NCBI GenBank assembly: GCA_003001975.1
Contig: PVUG01000017.1
Span: forward strand, 1 to 64,000
Length of the DNA: 64,000 nt
DNA from: Martelella mediterranea
GTDB taxonomy: Bacteria; Pseudomonadota; Alphaproteobacteria; Rhizobiales; Rhizobiaceae
Direction: 5' to 3'
The stretch's first letter is position 1. The number at the start of each line of letters is the position of its first letter. The position numbers and the translations under genes were made by a program. Below the pieces are notes generated by a model. That model saw only the letters and a program-made list of their open reading frames with translations. It was not told the DNA's origin and did not search any database. This document shows positions 26,128 through 34,792 of this stretch, piece by piece.

Positions 26128-27039
26128 TTAAGGCCATCTTGTGACAGGCGGCAGCGAGGACAGGATCGCCTCGATATTGCCGCCGGTTTTCAGCCCGAAA
26201 ATGGTGCCGCGATCATAGAGAAGATTGAACTCGACATAACGTCCGCGGCGGATCAACTGCTCGTCACGATCGGCCGATGACCATTCATGATTAAAGTTGG
26301 AGCGCACCAGCCGCGGGTAGATGAGATTGAAGGCGCGGCCGACATCCTGCACGAACGCAAAATCGGCGTCGATACCGCCCTTTTCCTCCGGCGAATGCTG
26401 CCAGTCGAAGAAAATGCCGCCCACGCCGCGCGGCTCCTTGCGGTGCGGCAGATAGAAATAGTCGTCGCACCATTTCTTCATTTTCTTGTAGTCGACCACA
26501 TTCTGGTGCCGGTTGCAGGCGATCTCCATGGCGCGGTGAAACAGGATGGTGTCCGGGTCTTCCTGCCGCCGGCGGCGGCCAAGCACGGGGGTCAGGTCGG
26601 CGCCGCCGCCGAACCACCAGCTGCCGGTCACGATCATCCGCGTGTTCATGTGCACGGCCGGCACGTTCGGATTGACGGGATGGGCGATCAGCGAGATGCC
26701 GCTTGCCCAGTAGCGCCCGTTTTCTTCCGCGCCCGGCATGTTTTTCGCCATGTCCTCGCTGAATTCACCCTCGACGGTGGAGGTGTGGACGCCGACCTTT
26801 TCGAAGACGCGGCCGTGCATTACCGACATCCGGCCACCACCTTCACCGTTCTCCCGGGTCCAGTCCTTCGGCTCGAAACGACCCGGCTCAAGATCGCTCA
26901 AGGGGCCGGTCAGTTCCTTTTCCAGGGTTTCGAAACCAGAGCAGATCGTGTCGCGCAGGCTTTCGAACCAGGCACGGGCCGTGCTCTTTCTGGTCTCGAT
27001 ATCATCCGGCAGACCAACAGGTAGATTCGGCCGTTCCAT
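26128..27039 (-). CDS. hemF: Oxygen-dependent coproporphyrinogen III oxidase
   Basis: Heme pathway: decarboxylates coproporphyrinogen III to protoporphyrinogen IX using oxygen. About 303 residues, usual length. The family block [21 protein letters not shown] and downstream [16 protein letters not shown] are present. The start at 27039 has GGAG 8 nt upstream; the frame extends to 27246, but that would run through the neighbouring divergent gene. Cytosolic. Confidence 0.96.
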   Translation of the reverse strand: MERPNLPVGLPDDIETRKSTARAWFESLRDTICSGFETLEKELTGPLSDLEPGRFEPKDWTRENGEGGGRMSVMHGRVFEKVGVHTSTVEGEFSEDMAKNMPGAEENGRYWASGISLIAHPVNPNVPAVHMNTRMIVTGSWWFGGGADLTPVLGRRRRQEDPDTILFHRAMEIACNRHQNVVDYKKMKKWCDDYFYLPHRKEPRGVGGIFFDWQHSPEEKGGIDADFAFVQDVGRAFNLIYPRLVRSNFNHEWSSADRDEQLIRRGRYVEFNLLYDRGTIFGLKTGGNIEAILSSLPPVTRWP

Positions 27040-27147
27040 GTAATGCGCTCCGCTTGAAATGCATGTGCCCGTTTGGCCGGGCTTTTGATTTGACTCGCAA
27101 ATATGATGCGAAAACCTTATCTTCTTTATGAGGTTAAGGATAGCGGG

Positions 27148-27399
27148 ATGACCAACCTTCCAAAGCCGCCGTCCATGGACGGCCTGAAGAAGCGGATCAG
27201 GCAACACCGTCAGCAGCAAAGCGATGGCGGTTTCGTGCGTGAGCACTATTGTCTCACGCGCGAGGAGGCCCGTGCCAAGGCGCGGGAGTGGTTCGAGAGT
27301 TATCCCAAGGCGGCCTACTGGACCGAGGTCGAGAGCTGGCGGGTGCTGAGCGGCGATCGGATCGAGTTCACCATGCGCAGACTGTCTTCGGCAGACTGA
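27148..27399 (+). CDS. Small conserved-looking hypothetical protein
   Basis: 83 residues, no cysteines besides one, basic helix-rich N-terminal half ([16 protein letters not shown]) and a C-terminal part with [20 protein letters not shown] and [10 protein letters not shown]. No family is recognised. AAGGA lies 7-8 nt before the ATG at 27148. Divergent from hemF; ends 6 nt before the convergent trmL stop. Confidence 0.6.
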   Translation: MTNLPKPPSMDGLKKRIRQHRQQQSDGGFVREHYCLTREEARAKAREWFESYPKAAYWTEVESWRVLSGDRIEFTMRRLSSAD

Positions 27400-27405
27400 G
27401 TTTCT

Positions 27406-27876
27406 TCAGGCCAGCCCGTCAAAACCGCCGGTCTGCCGCAATGCCTCTCCCGCCATCATGCCAACGGAAACGGCAAGGTTGATCGAACGCTGGTCCGCGA
27501 CCATGGGAATGCGCACGCGGTGGTCGACGCTGTCATGAACGCTGTCCGGCACACCGGCGCTTTCGCGACCGAACAGCAGGATATCGTCGCCTTCGAAGGC
27601 AAATTCGGTATAGGGGTGGCTGGCCTTTGTGGAGGCGAGCACGATGCGCTTGCCGCTCTCCCGTCGCCACGCCTCGAATGCGGCCCAATCGACATGCCGG
27701 GTCATCACCGCCTTGGCGATATAATCCATGCCAGCGCGCTTGAGGTTCTTGTCGGACAGGGCAAAGCCAGCCGGTTCGATGATGTCGACGGCCAGCCCGA
27801 GGCAGGCCGCAAGTCTCAGGATCGTGCCGGTATTGCCGGCAATATCCGGCTGATAAAGGGCGATACGCATGGTCAT
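27406..27876 (-). CDS. trmL: tRNA (cytidine(34)-2'-O)-methyltransferase
   Basis: SPOUT-class enzyme that 2'-O-methylates the wobble base of certain leucine tRNAs. 156 residues. The N-terminal MRIALYQPDIAGNTGTILRL and the SAM knot LLFGRESAGVPDSVHD plus RIPMVADQRSINLAVSVG are clear. Two ATGs are possible, 27876 or 27870 (MRIALYQ); the second fits most relatives better, but no ribosome site decides. Confidence 0.92.
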   Translation of the reverse strand: MTMRIALYQPDIAGNTGTILRLAACLGLAVDIIEPAGFALSDKNLKRAGMDYIAKAVMTRHVDWAAFEAWRRESGKRIVLASTKASHPYTEFAFEGDDILLFGRESAGVPDSVHDSVDHRVRIPMVADQRSINLAVSVGMMAGEALRQTGGFDGLA

Positions 27877-27924
27877 GGCCGCTGTTTACGCCCGGACGGG
27901 TTGTCGCTCAAGCCTGACGATGCG

Positions 27925-29325
27925 TCAGATGACGCCGAGAAGCTTCCACCAGAGGAAATCGAGCGGTATCAGAACCACAATCGTGATCAACGCCAGCGGA
28001 ACCGTAATTCGCATCATCCGCGAGACCGGTTGGCCCGTTGCCTGCAGGCCGACCATCAAGGGGGCGGCCTGATAGGGCAGTATGACGGTTGAAAAGCCGA
28101 CAACCTGGGTCATCAGAACCGCCGTCAGACTCAGTCCCGTCAGTTGTGACAACTCACCGGCGAGCGGTGTGAACACGGCTGGCACACCGGGAAGCGTCGT
28201 CACCAGCGCACTCAGGAAGGCCATCAGCGAAAGCGATATGAAATTGAGGAAATCCTGCCCCGGCGACAGCGGCAGGACGGATTCCAGTCCGCGTGCGATA
28301 GCAGCCCCAAGACCCGTTGCATTGATGACGGCTCCCAGTCCCAGAATGCCGGCGGTGAAGACGAGAACGCTCAGGCTGACGGTCTTGTCGAAATTCTCCG
28401 GTTTGATGACGCCAAGACCCGGAACCATCAATGCAATTGCCGCACAAAGCCCGACCCAGGCGGCATTGATGCCATGGATGCTGTCCGTCATCCACATGCC
28501 AAGCGTAACGAGCAGAACGGCAATCGCATACCATTGACGTGACGACAGAGGGCTGGCGCTTTCTTCGCTGTTCTTGCTTTCGCCATCGGGCCGTGGGGTG
28601 ATTCTATCCGGGAAAAGTCTGATGATGAGCAGGAATGCAATCACGCCCTTGATCAGGCCGAGCACCGGAAAGTGCAGCGCAAGATACTGCGCGTAGGTTG
28701 GTGCGACGCCATAGATGGTTTCGCTTGCGCCCGCCAGCACGAGGTTCGGGACGTTTGACGGCAGAATGGCAAAGCCGGGCATATTGGCGGCCAGCGTCAG
28801 CGTGAGGGCGATTGCCGTTCGCCCGTTCGATCCCTCGGAAAAGCCGGCCCTGTCCGCCAGCGCCATCGCGATCGGCAGCATAACGAAGAAACGCCCGAGC
28901 GAAGAGGGAATGATGAAGGCGAGTGCCGCGGTGGTAATGAACAGGCCGCCGATGAGAAGATGGTAGTGACCGGTCAGGTGCCGTCCGAGAACGCCGCCAA
29001 GGCGTTCGCCCAGTCCCGAATTACGCACGGTTGCCGCGAGAATCGATCCGGAGAACACCAGCCAGATCGCCGTCGAGGCAAAGCCGGAGAAGACAATGGC
29101 AGGTGGCGCCAGTTCAAGCAGCAGGGAAATCGCGAAGAAAAGCAGGCTCGCCATGAAGCCCGGAACGAGCCCCGTCGCCCACAGGCTCAGCGTGACGAGG
29201 ACAATGCCGAGTGTGCGGGACTGGTCCGTGGACAGTGTCTGGGGTGGAAAAACCGTCAGAAAGACGGCGATGCCGAGAATTGCCAGAACAAGGACATGTT
29301 TGAATGAGATGCGGAGGGATTGCAT
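27925..29325 (-). CDS. DASS/SLC13-family anion transporter
   Basis: About 466 residues with roughly 12 hydrophobic segments. It has the two-repeat plan of divalent anion:Na symporters: an early FIIPSSLGRFFVMLPIA hairpin with SNVPNLVLAG, and a C-terminal counterpart TTLPGVPAVFTPL and FSTVILPYQAAPLMVG. Substrates of the family are dicarboxylates, sulfate or related anions; this one is not resolved. The start at 29325 has GGAAG 4-5 nt upstream; a further ATG at 29355 would intrude on the AraC gene promoter. Probably controlled by the divergent AraC-type regulator. Confidence 0.82.
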   Translation of the reverse strand: MQSLRISFKHVLVLAILGIAVFLTVFPPQTLSTDQSRTLGIVLVTLSLWATGLVPGFMASLLFFAISLLLELAPPAIVFSGFASTAIWLVFSGSILAATVRNSGLGERLGGVLGRHLTGHYHLLIGGLFITTAALAFIIPSSLGRFFVMLPIAMALADRAGFSEGSNGRTAIALTLTLAANMPGFAILPSNVPNLVLAGASETIYGVAPTYAQYLALHFPVLGLIKGVIAFLLIIRLFPDRITPRPDGESKNSEESASPLSSRQWYAIAVLLVTLGMWMTDSIHGINAAWVGLCAAIALMVPGLGVIKPENFDKTVSLSVLVFTAGILGLGAVINATGLGAAIARGLESVLPLSPGQDFLNFISLSLMAFLSALVTTLPGVPAVFTPLAGELSQLTGLSLTAVLMTQVVGFSTVILPYQAAPLMVGLQATGQPVSRMMRITVPLALITIVVLIPLDFLWWKLLGVI

Positions 29326-29394
29326 TGATCTTCCGTTACCTGAAACTTGATTCAATCTATCCTATTTTATGCCGACGTTTTGCGGTACAGCTAT

Positions 29395-30222
29395 ATGATG
29401 CCAAACCATATCGAAGTTACGCCACCGCTCATGCCCGAGCAGGGGCCGGGCTGGATCATCGATGCCTCCCGGCCGGTGACGGCACGCGTGCAGCGCTGGC
29501 AGGCGGGTGAGATCGGCCGTGCGCCGCATGCGCATCCGCGCGGACAGCTGCTGTGGGCAGAAGAGGGTATCCTCACGGTGCGCGCCTGCGGAACCCGCTG
29601 GCTGGCACCCACCAGCCATGCAATCTGGATTCCCGGCGGTACTGTTCATGATGTGATGATGGAGACCGATGTTTCGGCGTGTTTCATCTACATCGATCCG
29701 TCGGTGAGCGGTGTGCGCGAAAAGCGCTGTGAAGTCTTGCACATGACGCCGCTGATGCGCCAGCTCATGCTGCGGTTTCGCAATCCGGGGCCGGAAACGG
29801 ACGGGCGACAGGGGCGGCTTTCACGTCTTTGCGCCGTGATCATCGATGAACTGGCGACATTGCCGAACGCGCCGCTCAGCCTTCCCGCCGGCATCGATCC
29901 GCGTCTTAAGCGGGTGACCGGCCGGTTGCTGGAGCGACCCGACGACAACGCCAATCTGGGGGAACTGGCGCGGTTTGCCGGTGCGGGCACCCGCACGCTC
30001 GAGCGGCTGTTCCAAAGGGAGACGGGCCTGCGGTTTTCCGAGTGGCGCAGCCGGCTACGGCTGATGGAAGCCATCAACCATCTCAGCCATGGCCGCAGCA
30101 GTGTCGAGATTGCCGGCCTGCTCGGCTATCGCAGCGCAAGTGCCTTCGTGGCCGCATTCCGGCGTCACTTCGGCGTGCCGCCGCAATCCTATCTGAAGGC
30201 CGGTTCGGCTGATGACGATTGA
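29395..30222 (+). CDS. AraC-family transcriptional regulator with cupin N-terminus
   Basis: About 275 residues. An N-terminal cupin-like sensor (HAHPRGQLLWAEEGILTV; IWIPGGTVHDV) precedes a C-terminal double helix-turn-helix: LGELARFAGAGTRTLERLFQ and VEIAGLLGYRSASAFVAAFR with FGVPPQSY. This matches the group of AraC regulators that control an adjacent transporter or enzyme gene. Two adjacent ATGs (29395, 29398) are possible; there is no strong site. It is separated from the DASS gene by only 69 nt, and its 3' end overlaps the convergent FUSC gene by 34 nt. Confidence 0.87.
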   Translation: MMPNHIEVTPPLMPEQGPGWIIDASRPVTARVQRWQAGEIGRAPHAHPRGQLLWAEEGILTVRACGTRWLAPTSHAIWIPGGTVHDVMMETDVSACFIYIDPSVSGVREKRCEVLHMTPLMRQLMLRFRNPGPETDGRQGRLSRLCAVIIDELATLPNAPLSLPAGIDPRLKRVTGRLLERPDDNANLGELARFAGAGTRTLERLFQRETGLRFSEWRSRLRLMEAINHLSHGRSSVEIAGLLGYRSASAFVAAFRRHFGVPPQSYLKAGSADDD

Positions 30223-32186
30223 CCTTGATTCTGGCCCGGACGTCGCCGGAGATAGGCCCATATCCAGGCAATCTCCGCCTCGACATCGCCGAAACGGTCA
30301 TCCTTCTCGCGGCCGCCGGGTCTTGTTTCGCCGGGACGGTCACCGGCGATTGCGGCCAGTGCCTTTTCGGCACGCTGCGCGCGGTCTGCGTCAGGTGGCG
30401 GGTCGCCCATGCGGCGACCTTCCGCGTAGACCGTGATTGCATCGGAAAGCCGCTCGGCGCCGGCAATGGCGGGAAACCATGCCGCCGCCTCGCGGCCGGC
30501 CGGCGGCGGCTCGGCTACCAGACGGCCCAGCACGGTGCGCAGGTCGGACAGCGTTCGGGAAGCGGCAAATTCACGGGCCAGAAGGCTCTGGCGCAGTTGC
30601 GCCAGTTCGGCCTCGTCTTCCGTCTGCCGCACCGTGGCCGCAGCGAGATAGGCGCCGATCTTTTCCATGGCGTCCGAAAAGGCCCTGCCGAGCTGCCGTT
30701 CCTGCGATCGCGGCCAGATGAGATAACCGAAAACCAGTGCAATCGCCGAGCCGGCAAGCGTATCGGCAAGCCGCTGAATATCGTAACTGGCCACCGGCCC
30801 TGAAGAAACCAGATCGATCATCAGCAGGATGACCGGCGTCAGAAATGTCACCATCACCGCATAGCTGCGCAGGCCGGCAAAGGGAATGACAGCACAAAGC
30901 AGCATGATCACGGGGACGAAGGCCATCCCTTTCGGCACCAGCGCGGCAATTGCAAGCGCGATGGCGACACCGGCGAGCGTGCCGAGACTGCGGTGAATGG
31001 CCCGCAGGAAAACCGAACCGAAATCGGGTTTCAGAACGATCGCCACCGTCATCGGCAGCCAGTAGGAATGATCGCCCGGCAGAACATGGCTGAGCGCAAC
31101 CGCCAGCCCCATGCAAAGCGACAGCCGGAGAGCCGAGATCACCACCTCGCGGCCGAGAACGAGGCGGCGCGCGACACGGGTGGCAAGGCTTGCGGAAAAC
31201 ACCGCATCCCGCTCTGATTCCTGCTGGTCGGCCGGCATTTGGTCCCGGGCAGCAGCCGAGGGCCACATTGTGGCGGCCAGACGGTCTGCAAGCTGTATCG
31301 TTTGATCCGGCTGCAGCGTATCGGTGCCCGCACCTGAAGGACGGCCGGCACGAGACATATAGGCCTTTGCCATGGCATCGAGCTTGTTTGCCGTTGCCGC
31401 CAGTTCCTGCCCGCGGGCAGCGACAATCGCCATTGAAAGCTGGTTGACGAGCGAAAGGACCGCGGCAGTCTTCAGGGTGTCGCGGGTGCGGGCGCGGCCG
31501 TGGCTTCGTTTTTCGATCAGTGTTGCATAAGCCGTTTTGGTGGCATCGCTTAAGGCGCGGCGCGCATCGATCATGCGCCTGCGATTATCCGGCGTCGGCA
31601 CCTTTCCAACCGCCTCCGAGGCGCGGGCAAGGCGTGCGAGCATGGTGATGATATCGGCCAGCATGCGCCGTTCGGGCCGGTCGCGCTCCAGCAGAGCGCC
31701 GATGCCGAGCATTGCCGCCACAAAGGCGGCGCCGGCGAGATAGTTCACGAACACCATCCAGGCCGGCAGAACGGCTGGCGCGTGTGCATTGACGACGGCC
31801 AGCACCAGCATGTTGAGCGCGCCCGTGGAAAAGGCCGCGCCATAACCACTGACCAGCCCGGACAACAGGCCGACGGTCATCAACAGGGCAATGGTCGCAA
31901 GCCCGTGGCCGCCGACTTCCGGGCCGATGAGGCAGCCTGTGGCGCCGATCAGCGCGGAAATGCCCAATTGCCGGAATCGCTCGCGATAGGGATCGAGCCG
32001 GACCGTGACCGCGGCCAGAAAGCCGCCAAGCGCAACATAGAGCATCGGCCCGGTATGGCCGCTCAACTGTCCGATCAGCAGTGGCACACCGGTGCCGAGC
32101 GACAGGCGAATCGAATGGCGCCACGGCCGATAGGGCGTCGGTTTGAGCAGTGCAAGATTGTGAATCCACTGGCTGGTCCGGAGCAT
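30189..32186 (-). CDS. FUSC-family inner-membrane protein (putative efflux)
   Basis: About 665 residues in two repeats of five to six membrane segments (around 35-165 and 360-500), each followed by a cytoplasmic helical region. This is the layout of the fusaric-acid-resistance/AaeB/YccS-type FUSC proteins, with MTVAIVLKPDFGSVFLRAIH at the second-repeat signature. Such proteins export aromatic acids with a periplasmic partner; no HlyD-type gene adjoins this one. Start choice is open: ATG at 32186, or TTG at 32195, which has AGAGGA closer upstream. The last 34 nt overlap the AraC gene end. Confidence 0.82.
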   Translation of the reverse strand: MLRTSQWIHNLALLKPTPYRPWRHSIRLSLGTGVPLLIGQLSGHTGPMLYVALGGFLAAVTVRLDPYRERFRQLGISALIGATGCLIGPEVGGHGLATIALLMTVGLLSGLVSGYGAAFSTGALNMLVLAVVNAHAPAVLPAWMVFVNYLAGAAFVAAMLGIGALLERDRPERRMLADIITMLARLARASEAVGKVPTPDNRRRMIDARRALSDATKTAYATLIEKRSHGRARTRDTLKTAAVLSLVNQLSMAIVAARGQELAATANKLDAMAKAYMSRAGRPSGAGTDTLQPDQTIQLADRLAATMWPSAAARDQMPADQQESERDAVFSASLATRVARRLVLGREVVISALRLSLCMGLAVALSHVLPGDHSYWLPMTVAIVLKPDFGSVFLRAIHRSLGTLAGVAIALAIAALVPKGMAFVPVIMLLCAVIPFAGLRSYAVMVTFLTPVILLMIDLVSSGPVASYDIQRLADTLAGSAIALVFGYLIWPRSQERQLGRAFSDAMEKIGAYLAAATVRQTEDEAELAQLRQSLLAREFAASRTLSDLRTVLGRLVAEPPPAGREAAAWFPAIAGAERLSDAITVYAEGRRMGDPPPDADRAQRAEKALAAIAGDRPGETRPGGREKDDRFGDVEAEIAWIWAYLRRRPGQNQGQSSSAEPAFR

Positions 32187-32605
32187 GGACAGCAATCATC
32201 CTCTTCAGCAACGTCGCCCGAATTCATCCAAAGCATGGCGGGCCCGGCCATACAAGTCCGGTCCCGGCGCGGTTACAGCATGCGTTGCCGGGATGCAACA
32301 CATTGGGGCAATCGCTGCTTTTCACGCACCGGCTCTGGCCTTTGCGCATGTAAGGGGCTATAAGGGCCTCCGATTTTCTCAAACCGGCGAAAGGAGCATG
32401 GCAGATGAACATCACTGGCTTTGAATTGCTCCGCGTTCCACCGCGCCGTCTCGCGTGATCTTTCACACGACGTTCTTGTTTCCCATTTAGTCATTCGCAT
32501 TCATACGGCCGCCTGACCGGCCGTTGTTTCCGTCCCGGGTTCGCTGTTGCGGGCAAAATTGTGCTCTTTTTATGAAGAGCAACCGGGAGGCATTGGAGTC
32601 CGATC
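32187..32605. other. Intergenic region upstream of ABC exporter genes (419 nt)
   Basis: Contains a 17-codon mini-ORF with a good ribosome site (32405-32458), a hairpin (32505-32524) followed by TGTTTCC, and the ribosome site GGGAGG for the exporter gene. A TATAAG at 32359-32364 may be a -10 box, but no partner -35 is convincing. Confidence 0.4.
32405..32458 (+). CDS. Mini-ORF upstream of ABC exporter genes
   Basis: M-N-I-T-G-F-E-L-L-R-V-P-P-R-R-L-A then TGA. AAAGGAG ends 8 nt before the ATG, an ideal site. Its first 13 residues resemble the start of D-galactonate-dehydratase-like enolases (I-T-x-x-E-x-x-R-V-P-P-R), but nothing downstream continues that similarity. It could be a gene remnant, a leader peptide or chance. 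A second frame starting at 32398 (eight codons) overlaps it. Confidence 0.3.
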   Translation: MNITGFELLRVPPRRLA

Positions 32606-34462
32606 ATGTTTCGCTGGTTTGAAAACCGTCTCAATCCCTATCCCGAGGCAGAGCCCACGGCGCCCCCCACGGGTCTGATCCCGTTTCTGTGGCATTACTC
32701 GAAGCCTGCAGCGCCCTATCTGGCGTTGATGGCCGTCATTGCCGCGCTGGTCGCTTTCGGGGAAGTCTACCTGTTCCGTTTTCTGGGCGATATCGTCGAC
32801 TGGCTGTCGACGGCAAACCGGGAGACATTCCTGGAAGATGAGGGCTGGCGTCTGGCCTTCATGGGCGCGCTGGTTCTGGTGCTGCTGCCGGGGCTGACGA
32901 TCTTCTCCTCGCTGCTGATTCATCAGGTGCTGCTCGGCAACCTGCCGATGATCAGCCGCTGGCAGATGCATCGCTATGTCCTGCGCCATTCGATGAACTT
33001 CTTCGCCAACGAGTTCGCGGGCCGCGTTTCGCAAAAGGTGATGCAGACCTCGCTTGCCATCCGCGAAACGGTGATGAAGGCGCTCGACATGTTCGTCTAC
33101 GTCGTCACCTATTTCGTTTCGATGATCTTCATCGTCGCGGCGGCCGACGGGCGTCTCGTCATTCCGCTGCTGGTGTGGATCGTGGTTTACGCCGCGATGC
33201 TGTGGTACTTCATTCCGCGTCTGAGGAAGATTTCGGCCGATCAGGCCGATGCCCGGTCGCTGATGACGGGCCGCGTGGTCGACAGCTACACCAATATCGC
33301 CACCGTCAAGCTGTTCTCGCATGCCGGTCGTGAGGAGCTGTTCGCGCGCGAAGGCATGGATGGCTTTCTGGAGACGGTCTACCGCCAGATGCGGCGCGTG
33401 ACCCAGTTCCAGACGCTGGTCTACATCAACAATGCGGTCGCCCTGTTTGCGGTGAGCGCGCTGGCGATCCGCTTCTGGCTCGAAAACAGCATCACCGTTG
33501 GCGCGATTGCGCTGACGCTGGGGCTTGTCATGCGCATCGGCGGCATGTCGCAGTGGATCATGTGGGAAGTGACCGCGCTCTTTGAAAACATCGGTACCGT
33601 CTATGACGGCATGTCGATGATGGCGAAGCGGCACGAACTGGTCGATGTCGAGGACGCGCGCCCGCTTGTCGTTGAAAAAGGCGAAATCGTCTATGACGAT
33701 ATCTCCTTCCATTACGGCAAGGAAGGTGGCGTCATCTCGGATCTTTCGCTCGTCATCAAACCGGGCGAAAAGGTCGGGCTGGTCGGGCGTTCCGGCGCCG
33801 GCAAGACCACGATGATGAACCTGCTGCTGCGCTTCTTCGATCTGGAGGGCGGACGGATCACCATCGACGGTCAGGATGTTTCGAAAGTGTCGCAGGACAG
33901 CCTGCGCTCGATGATCGGCGTGGTGACGCAGGACACATCCCTGCTGCATCGTTCGATCCGCGACAACATCGCCTACAGCCGTCCCGGCGCCAGCGATGAC
34001 GAGGTGATTGCCGCAGCCAAACGCGCCAATGCCTGGGACTTCATCAAGGGGCTTTCCGACCTTCAGGGCCGTGTCGGCCTTGATGCCCATGTCGGCGAGC
34101 GCGGCGTGAAGCTTTCCGGCGGTCAGCGCCAGCGGATCGCGATTGCCCGCGTGTTCCTCAAGGATGCGCCGATCCTGGTGCTGGACGAAGCGACTTCGGC
34201 GCTTGACTCCGAGGTCGAGGCGGCCATTCAGGAAAGCCTGTTCGGGCTGATGGAAGGCAAGACCGTGATCGCGATTGCCCACCGGCTGTCGACGCTGACC
34301 GAGATGGACCGTCTGATCGTTCTCGACAAGGGTGTGATCATCGAGACGGGCACGCACCAACAGCTCGTCGAGGCCGGCGGCATCTATGCCGATCTGTGGA
34401 AGCGGCAATCCGGCGGTTTCCTCGCCGAAGACGAAACCGCCACCGGAGCGGCTGCAGAGTGA
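32606..34462 (+). CDS. ABC exporter half-transporter (permease-ATPase fusion)
   Basis: 618 residues: six-helix membrane domain (about 35-320) and a nucleotide-binding domain with Walker A GRSGAGKT (394-401), signature LSGGQRQR, Walker B ILVLDEATSALD and the switch His in AIAHRLST. MsbA/LmrA-like (ABCB) architecture. Exporter of a lipid, peptide or drug; substrate unknown. A strong GGGAGG site precedes it. The next gene is a close paralog in the same orientation 330 nt on, so the two may form a heterodimer. Confidence 0.9.
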   Translation: MFRWFENRLNPYPEAEPTAPPTGLIPFLWHYSKPAAPYLALMAVIAALVAFGEVYLFRFLGDIVDWLSTANRETFLEDEGWRLAFMGALVLVLLPGLTIFSSLLIHQVLLGNLPMISRWQMHRYVLRHSMNFFANEFAGRVSQKVMQTSLAIRETVMKALDMFVYVVTYFVSMIFIVAAADGRLVIPLLVWIVVYAAMLWYFIPRLRKISADQADARSLMTGRVVDSYTNIATVKLFSHAGREELFAREGMDGFLETVYRQMRRVTQFQTLVYINNAVALFAVSALAIRFWLENSITVGAIALTLGLVMRIGGMSQWIMWEVTALFENIGTVYDGMSMMAKRHELVDVEDARPLVVEKGEIVYDDISFHYGKEGGVISDLSLVIKPGEKVGLVGRSGAGKTTMMNLLLRFFDLEGGRITIDGQDVSKVSQDSLRSMIGVVTQDTSLLHRSIRDNIAYSRPGASDDEVIAAAKRANAWDFIKGLSDLQGRVGLDAHVGERGVKLSGGQRQRIAIARVFLKDAPILVLDEATSALDSEVEAAIQESLFGLMEGKTVIAIAHRLSTLTEMDRLIVLDKGVIIETGTHQQLVEAGGIYADLWKRQSGGFLAEDETATGAAAE

Positions 34463-34470
34463 GATCGAGC

Positions 34471-34492
34471 GGGCCCGCCGGATGGTGGGCCC
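34471..34492 (+). terminator. Hairpin after the first ABC exporter gene
   Basis: GGGCCC at 34471-34476 and 34487-34492 around a 10-nt loop, 8 nt after the stop codon, then the 15-nt motif. No T-run, so terminator function is uncertain. Confidence 0.45.
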
Positions 34493-34530
34493 GTCAGACT
34501 GCTGATAAAGCTATTCTCAAGTTTTTTCCT

Positions 34531-34553
34531 CATACCGGCTCAAGGCCGGTATG
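34531..34553. repeat. Dispersed palindromic repeat unit
   Basis: CATACCGGC and GCCGGTATG arms around TCAAG, followed by ACGG. Confidence 0.7.
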
Positions 34554-34626
34554 ACGGAATGCAAGTGAAGGGGCTTTGAAGCGAGAGCATCGCCTTGCTG
34601 TCTCGGTGCATGCCAAAAACACCGTC

Positions 34627-34647
34627 ACCCCGGCCTTGAGCCGGGGT
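34627..34647. repeat. Dispersed palindromic repeat unit
   Basis: ACCCCGGC and GCCGGGGT arms around CTTGA, preceded by CGTC; opposite orientation to the unit at 34531. Confidence 0.7.
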
Positions 34648-34792
34648 CCAGGGCCATACGGGAAGCAAACTGTTTTAAGGGGCAGGCGTTCTTCGCTAAT
34701 AAGAGGTGAGCAGGCCTTTTCCCATGCCGCCCATTCTATTTTGATCGAACGAGAATTGGCGCGCCTGCCGAATCCCTGTATCCATTTCCATC

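Larger units (their letters stand above)
34463..34792. repeat. Repeat-bearing spacer between the two exporter genes (element C)
   Basis: 330 nt. After the first stop codon come a GGGCCC hairpin (34471-34492), the 15-nt motif CAGACTGCTGATAAA (34495-34509), and two palindromes (34531-34553 and 34627-34647) in opposite orientation. There is no facing second copy of the motif. No gene is supported. Confidence 0.6.

Noticed and set aside
27040-27147. FNR/FixK-type box (TTGAT-N4-ATCAA) upstream of hemF
   Set aside because: Only the left half TTGAT is present near 27088; the right half is missing.
32570-34408. A 612-codon minus-strand frame opposite the first ABC exporter
   Set aside because: The plus strand encodes a complete exporter with Walker motifs; the antisense frame has no family resemblance.
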